Assembly: GCF_051020985.1 (NCBI RefSeq)
Contig: NC_135010.1
Location: forward strand, 8,182,001-8,246,000
Direction: 5' to 3'
Length of the DNA stretch: 64,000 nt
From: Nomia melanderi
Taxonomy: Eukaryota > Arthropoda > Insecta > Hymenoptera > Halictidae
Shown: positions 59,946 through 64,000 of the stretch, in pieces
Position numbering within the stretch: position 1 is the first letter of the stretch
How the letters are laid out: every line of letters starts with the position of its first letter
The notes under the pieces: generated by a model
Seen by the model: the letters and a program-made list of their open reading frames with translations, nothing else
What the model was told of the DNA's origin: nothing
Database searches by the model: none
Position numbers and translations under genes: made by a program

Positions 59946-62492
59946 GCGTCTGATGCCAGCGGTGTTTGTTTAAGTCCCCGTGGCGTCGGGAAAGGAACAT
60001 TTTTCGCTTCAACGTGTTTTGTTTTACTTCCTCTTCTCGCATGTTTGTTAGTAAAGGGATTTAGCAACTGAATATCTTCATTAACCTCGTTTGAATGAGT
60101 ACTTTTGCTATGGAATGGAAGAGAAAAGTGGAAACATATGGTTCTTTTCAAATAATTCTTACAAAATCATCTGAATTCGAATTTTCTTCTTTCTGAATCT
60201 AAAGTCGCGTCAGTCACTTATTGTGATTATCTACAACTTTGATGTTCCATGTTATACCTATTAATATATTCATTTTGAAACTTCTCTCATCTCCATTCAA
60301 CGTTCAAACGCTTCAACGTTTAATAGTTCTCTCATCGAAAAGATGTTCCCCCAACGTCCGTCTCAAATTCCCGTGCTCTCAGCGTCGGATATTCCGCTGT
60401 ACACGTACGCGTTTCGAATTCCACAAATTCCTCCGATGTTCCTTCCAATTTCCTTATTCTCCGCCCACCTAATACAGTAAAAGCTCCGAACGCGGCGTTG
60501 GCCGAAAGAAAATCGAGATCAATGTACAGGCAAATTCGTGGAGTGGGTGCACGTACCACTTACCCACACGAACGCGCGCGAGTTGGCGAGCGTGTCCGAG
60601 CAATGCTGATTGTTACTGCTTGTTGTAAACTACCCGTCGGCGGTCGCAACCGTTCCGCGGTAATTTCGCGCGGGCCCGACGCGAGATCGCTAATTCATTC
60701 TTACCGCTCGCGAAACTGTTAGCCGGCCTTCCTCCCGGCGTTGACGAAAAATTTCTGTCGGACAACGGGACGGTACACACCCCATAAAAACTTGGCGTTC
60801 AGACCCGGGGCTCCATACTCGCCGGCTCATCTTTATGCATTGTATTAAGAATTTCATTTCGAACGAAAGTTCCCGGGGACGAACGGGGATTTGTCTCTCT
60901 GCTTAATGGAAAGCGGGGATTCACTCGACGACAAAATAAAACACGCTACCTTTTAAATTAAACTTCCTCCCGCCGGTCTCTTATTAGAAAAATTATCCAC
61001 GGCAACTACCCCGCGGCCAATTCAGCGTTTCACTTTCCAAGGGACGAAGCCGCTTCCTCCGGGACGCGTCGAATATCTCGCGAACGGGTGCGCCTTCGCC
61101 GAAACACAGATTATAAAGTGACCGTAATGCAGCGTCTCGTAAGTAGCTTGCTCCGGAAACATGATTGCTATCGCGGGAAGACGGTGGATGTTTAGCTTCC
61201 CCATGACGCGCGATTACGCGACGCGTTTAGTTGACACGGGATTTTCCGGCGTCGGAAGGATTTTTCGCGTCTTGACGCGCGAATATTATCCCGCGAGAAA
61301 TTCCGACCGACATTAGAACTTCTGTTATCTTCTCTGAAAGTTAACACCTGCTCCGAGCATTAACATCGTCGAGATTTCACATTGTCCCGCGCTCCACCGT
61401 CCGAAGTTTTATTGCCGCGTTCGGTTTAATTCGCACGGACGACCGAATTTCCTCGTGTCCGTTGAATTATTTAAAAAAAAAAAAAACACCGGCGCTCGCG
61501 TACGTAGACGTGCACCTACGTATACCCGTCATGATACAGAAAAATCTGATACGTTCGGACGGTCTATTTTCATCAGATTTAACTTCCTTTCTCGCGGCGT
61601 CAATTTCACAGATACACGAAAAACAAGGCAATCGGGATTCCGGCTAGGAAAAAAAACTTTCGACCGTTAGAATTGTATTTCGAACGTAACTCTGTTTGCC
61701 CGCCAATTTTTCCCGTCCCCCGGCGAGCCAGGGGAAGAGTTATAGCCGTCCCAGTTCGCGGGATCACCCTGTATAAATCCGTTTCGGGATTGCGAAACGG
61801 CGGAAAGACCGGTGACACGTCCTATGTATAAAACGGCCGGCCGGGGCCGCGCGATAAAATTCTAATCAAATCAACAATTAGCGGGGAATATTTCTTACCC
61901 GTCCCTGTTGCCCGGTCGCTTTTTTTCCTTGACGGATGGGACGCTGCCGCTGGTCGCGCGCCGGGGAACGCGATTCTCGGTTTAATTGTAAATTATATTC
62001 CGCTTTATTTCCCTCGTCTAAATGCCAATCGCTTTTTTGTTTACACGCGCGTGCGCGCGCAAGAACTCGGGGCCACAATTAACGAGGAAGGGAAAACATT
62101 ATTCCCGCGGAAAGGTATAATGGGAGCGCGCGAGCGCGCGCGGGCGTCGGAATGAAACGCAAATAATTCGCGGTCTATGGCCGTGTTTCGTTACATCCCG
62201 CGAAAACGATATCGCCCCTTTCAATTAGCCATTTTTAGAGCATCGTGTGTACACGCGGAATCGCTTCGAAGCAAATTAACCATCCTGTTTCGAGAAACCC
62301 TTCGGTTTTTGCTGAAGCTGTGCAGCGAGTAGAATTTCTTTCGTAATTGCGGAGTATTCGGAGACACGGCTGTATGGTATTACATTTTCTGAGAGAAAGA
62401 AAATCGTCTGACGTCGCGTTGATCTGTTATGACAGTTTGGTTTTCGATAATATTACAGTGAATGTGGATAGAGAATGATATAGGAATGCAAA

Positions 62493-62716
62493 TTAACGAT
62501 GAAGATACTAGGCGGGTTAAAATGATCCATTCCTGATTTCTTCTTTTGGAATTATTGAGAAGATAGCATATATTTCTCTGAGGAATTATTTAAGAAATTG
62601 ATTTATCCATGTACAAACTGAATTGGAAATCGATTAAAGTCCGTAGATGCACCTTTAAAGTTGCTGTAGAGGAATTTTGAAAAGTCAATTATACTGCTCG
62701 GTGGGTTTAATGTTAA
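62493..62716 (+). mobile_element. TTAA MITE, family B
   Basis: TTAA at both borders. Near the left end it has GGCGGGTTAAAATGATCC and then TTCCTGATTTCTTCTTTTGG. It ends CTCGGTGGGTTTAATGTTAA. The interior matches 51763-51982 closely in order. 224 bp, non-coding. Confidence 0.8.
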
Positions 62717-63119
62717 ACTAAAGAAATGTGAATGTTCATTGATGCGAAATTGGGTAATGAAATACGACACATTTAGGCTGAGTACGAAACAAGTTCTTGC
62801 TTTGACAGGTAACATATGATTCTATAATTAATTACGACGAAGATTAATGCACGATTCTCTCTCTCTCAAACTTACATTTCGACGTTCACAGTCGAAAATC
62901 ATTCTCTCCTCCGCAAATGTTCTCACTTGCACTGTCAACAAACTCTCGAACGCATTCCTTTAAAGCTGAAATGGCAACCTTGGGCTTGCGACGTTTTGCA
63001 GGCCACGTTCTCTCGACCGTTACAGCTTTCCTCTTTTATTGCCCCTCGTTCACACTCGTCCTCGCATTCTCGCTTCTTAAAAATACCGTAAACTGCGCTC
63101 AAATCTTAGACACTACATT

Positions 63120-63534
63120 ATCAATATTAGGGATGATGACTACTTAGATAAATTTCAAGAAACCCTTCGCTATTCACTGCAGTTTCATCAACTAAAATTC
63201 CCTTTGCAATTAAAAAATATTTATAGAAAAAACTGTAAGTGGAAATATCAAGTTTTTCAAGAAGAAGAGAGTCACCTAGTATTACATTAATCTGTCATAA
63301 TGATTTTACCTTCCAATATTATCAATACTAGTGATGATCGCTATTACTGATGACTACTTAGATAAGTGTCAAGAAACCCTCTCCTTCCCACTGCAGTTTC
63401 GTTAACTAAACTTCGCTTTGCAATAGAAGAATAGAAACTGCTGTAAGAGTCAACATAAAATTTTTCAAGAGGCGCATAGTCACTTATCAATCATGACTTT
63501 ATTATAACTTTATTATCTTCCAATATCATCAATA
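63120..63534. repeat. About 210-bp tandem repeat, two copies
   Basis: GATGACTACTTAGATAA followed by TCAAGAAACCCT occurs at about 63135 and 63347, each followed by CACTGCAGTTTC and TTTTTCAAGA segments. A CAATAT.ATCAATA word closes each unit, and a third unit appears to be cut by the next element. Confidence 0.75.
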
Positions 63535-63780
63535 TTAATCCCTTGCACTCGATAGGTGACTCTCAGTCACCACTTGATTTGATACAGCAAAACTATGAAG
63601 TAGAATATTTAGTATCGTAAATGAAACTTTGTATTGCTGTGTGAAATATTTATATAAAATAGCTTTGTCGCTTAATTTATCTGTGAATTATCGTTAAATT
63701 AGTTTCAAACAATGTCGTCTATATCTCGTCGGAAAATGTTGAATATTTCCAGTGAAAAACTTTCGAGTGCAAAGGGTTAA
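63535..63780 (+). mobile_element. TTAA MITE, CACTCG family
   Basis: It starts TTAATCCCTTGCACTCG and ends CGAGTGCAAAGGGTTAA, a clear inverted pair. Next to the left end is a small hairpin (GGTGACTCTCAGTCACC). 246 bp, non-coding, inserted at the start of what would be a third tandem unit. Confidence 0.85.
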
Positions 63781-64000
63781 CCCTTCGCCTTACGATTTGT
63801 TTCGCCTTGAACGTTTCTACCCATGTCACTTATTTCTATCACAATATCATGGACACAATAATCACAAAGAAAGCTCAAATATATTAGAGGTCCAGTTAAA
63901 CATACTCATGAAAATGAGAAAAATATTTCAGTTCCAATACATAATTAAATATTTAAGAGAATCAAGTTTACTACAGAGCGTACATACAGCCGGGACTCAT
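63777..64000 (+). mobile_element. TTAA MITE, family A, cut by the window edge
   Basis: It starts TTAACCCTTCGCCTTACGAT, sharing its TTAA with the preceding element, and runs to the edge. The last bases (GCCGGGACTCAT) match a point about 20 nt before the end of 12265-12507, so nearly the whole element is present. Confidence 0.7.

Larger units (their letters stand above)
58776..62492 (+). other. Start of intron 4 of the beat-like gene
   Basis: No exon resembling the rest of the second Ig domain (an expected H or F..G.L.V.C.A-type block) is seen, so this is read as intron running past the right edge. It includes a small tandem repeat at 59818-59945 and a GC-rich block at 60330-62220 with chance frames. 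Confidence 0.6.

Noticed and set aside
1..64000. CRISPR arrays, bacterial operons or phage genes
   Set aside because: None are present; the tandem arrays lack the repeat-spacer pattern and the gene structure is eukaryotic.

Overview
The window is from a eukaryotic, insect-type genome; the order Hymenoptera, perhaps a bee, is an inference. The evidence is a spliced gene of the arthropod beaten path (beat) immunoglobulin family with very long introns, strong alternation of AT-rich stretches and CpG-rich GC blocks, many short TTAA-flanked elements, and no bacterial gene organisation. Most of the 64 kb is intergenic or intronic, and most long open frames lie in GC-rich blocks and look like chance.

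Layout: (1) 1-24340 is upstream non-coding DNA with tandem repeats, TTAA elements, a dispersed repeat pair, a hAT-like end and GC-rich blocks. One possible minus-strand exon lies at the left edge (329-748, low confidence). (2) 24340-25112 is a CpG-rich promoter and 5' leader region. It ends in exon 1 of the beat-like gene, whose ATG is at 25076. (3) Four plus-strand coding exons follow: 25076-25112, 41501-41709, 50345-50480 and 58642-58775. Their GT/AG borders and phases agree (1, 0, 1, 0). Together they encode 172 residues: a signal peptide, a complete first Ig domain with the family's hallmark motifs, and the first half of the second Ig-like domain. The introns are about 16.4, 8.6 and 8.2 kb. 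The fourth intron runs past the right edge, so the gene is 3'-incomplete here.

The main structure not explained by the gene is a dense set of short (about 180-470 bp) non-coding elements. They have TTAA at both ends and imperfect terminal inverted repeats, as expected of piggyBac-type MITEs. I see at least seven families. There is one clear nested insertion (33631-33881 inside 33438-33904), two places where neighbours share a TTAA (12504, 63777), a three-ended composite (43895-44318), and tandem arrays that carry or adjoin MITE ends (9420-10505, 55000-55697, 63120-63535). I did not find a new multigene system. The observations most worth following are the MITE-linked arrays, the simple-repeat tracts beside the beat splice sites, and the upstream ORFs ahead of the beat start codon.
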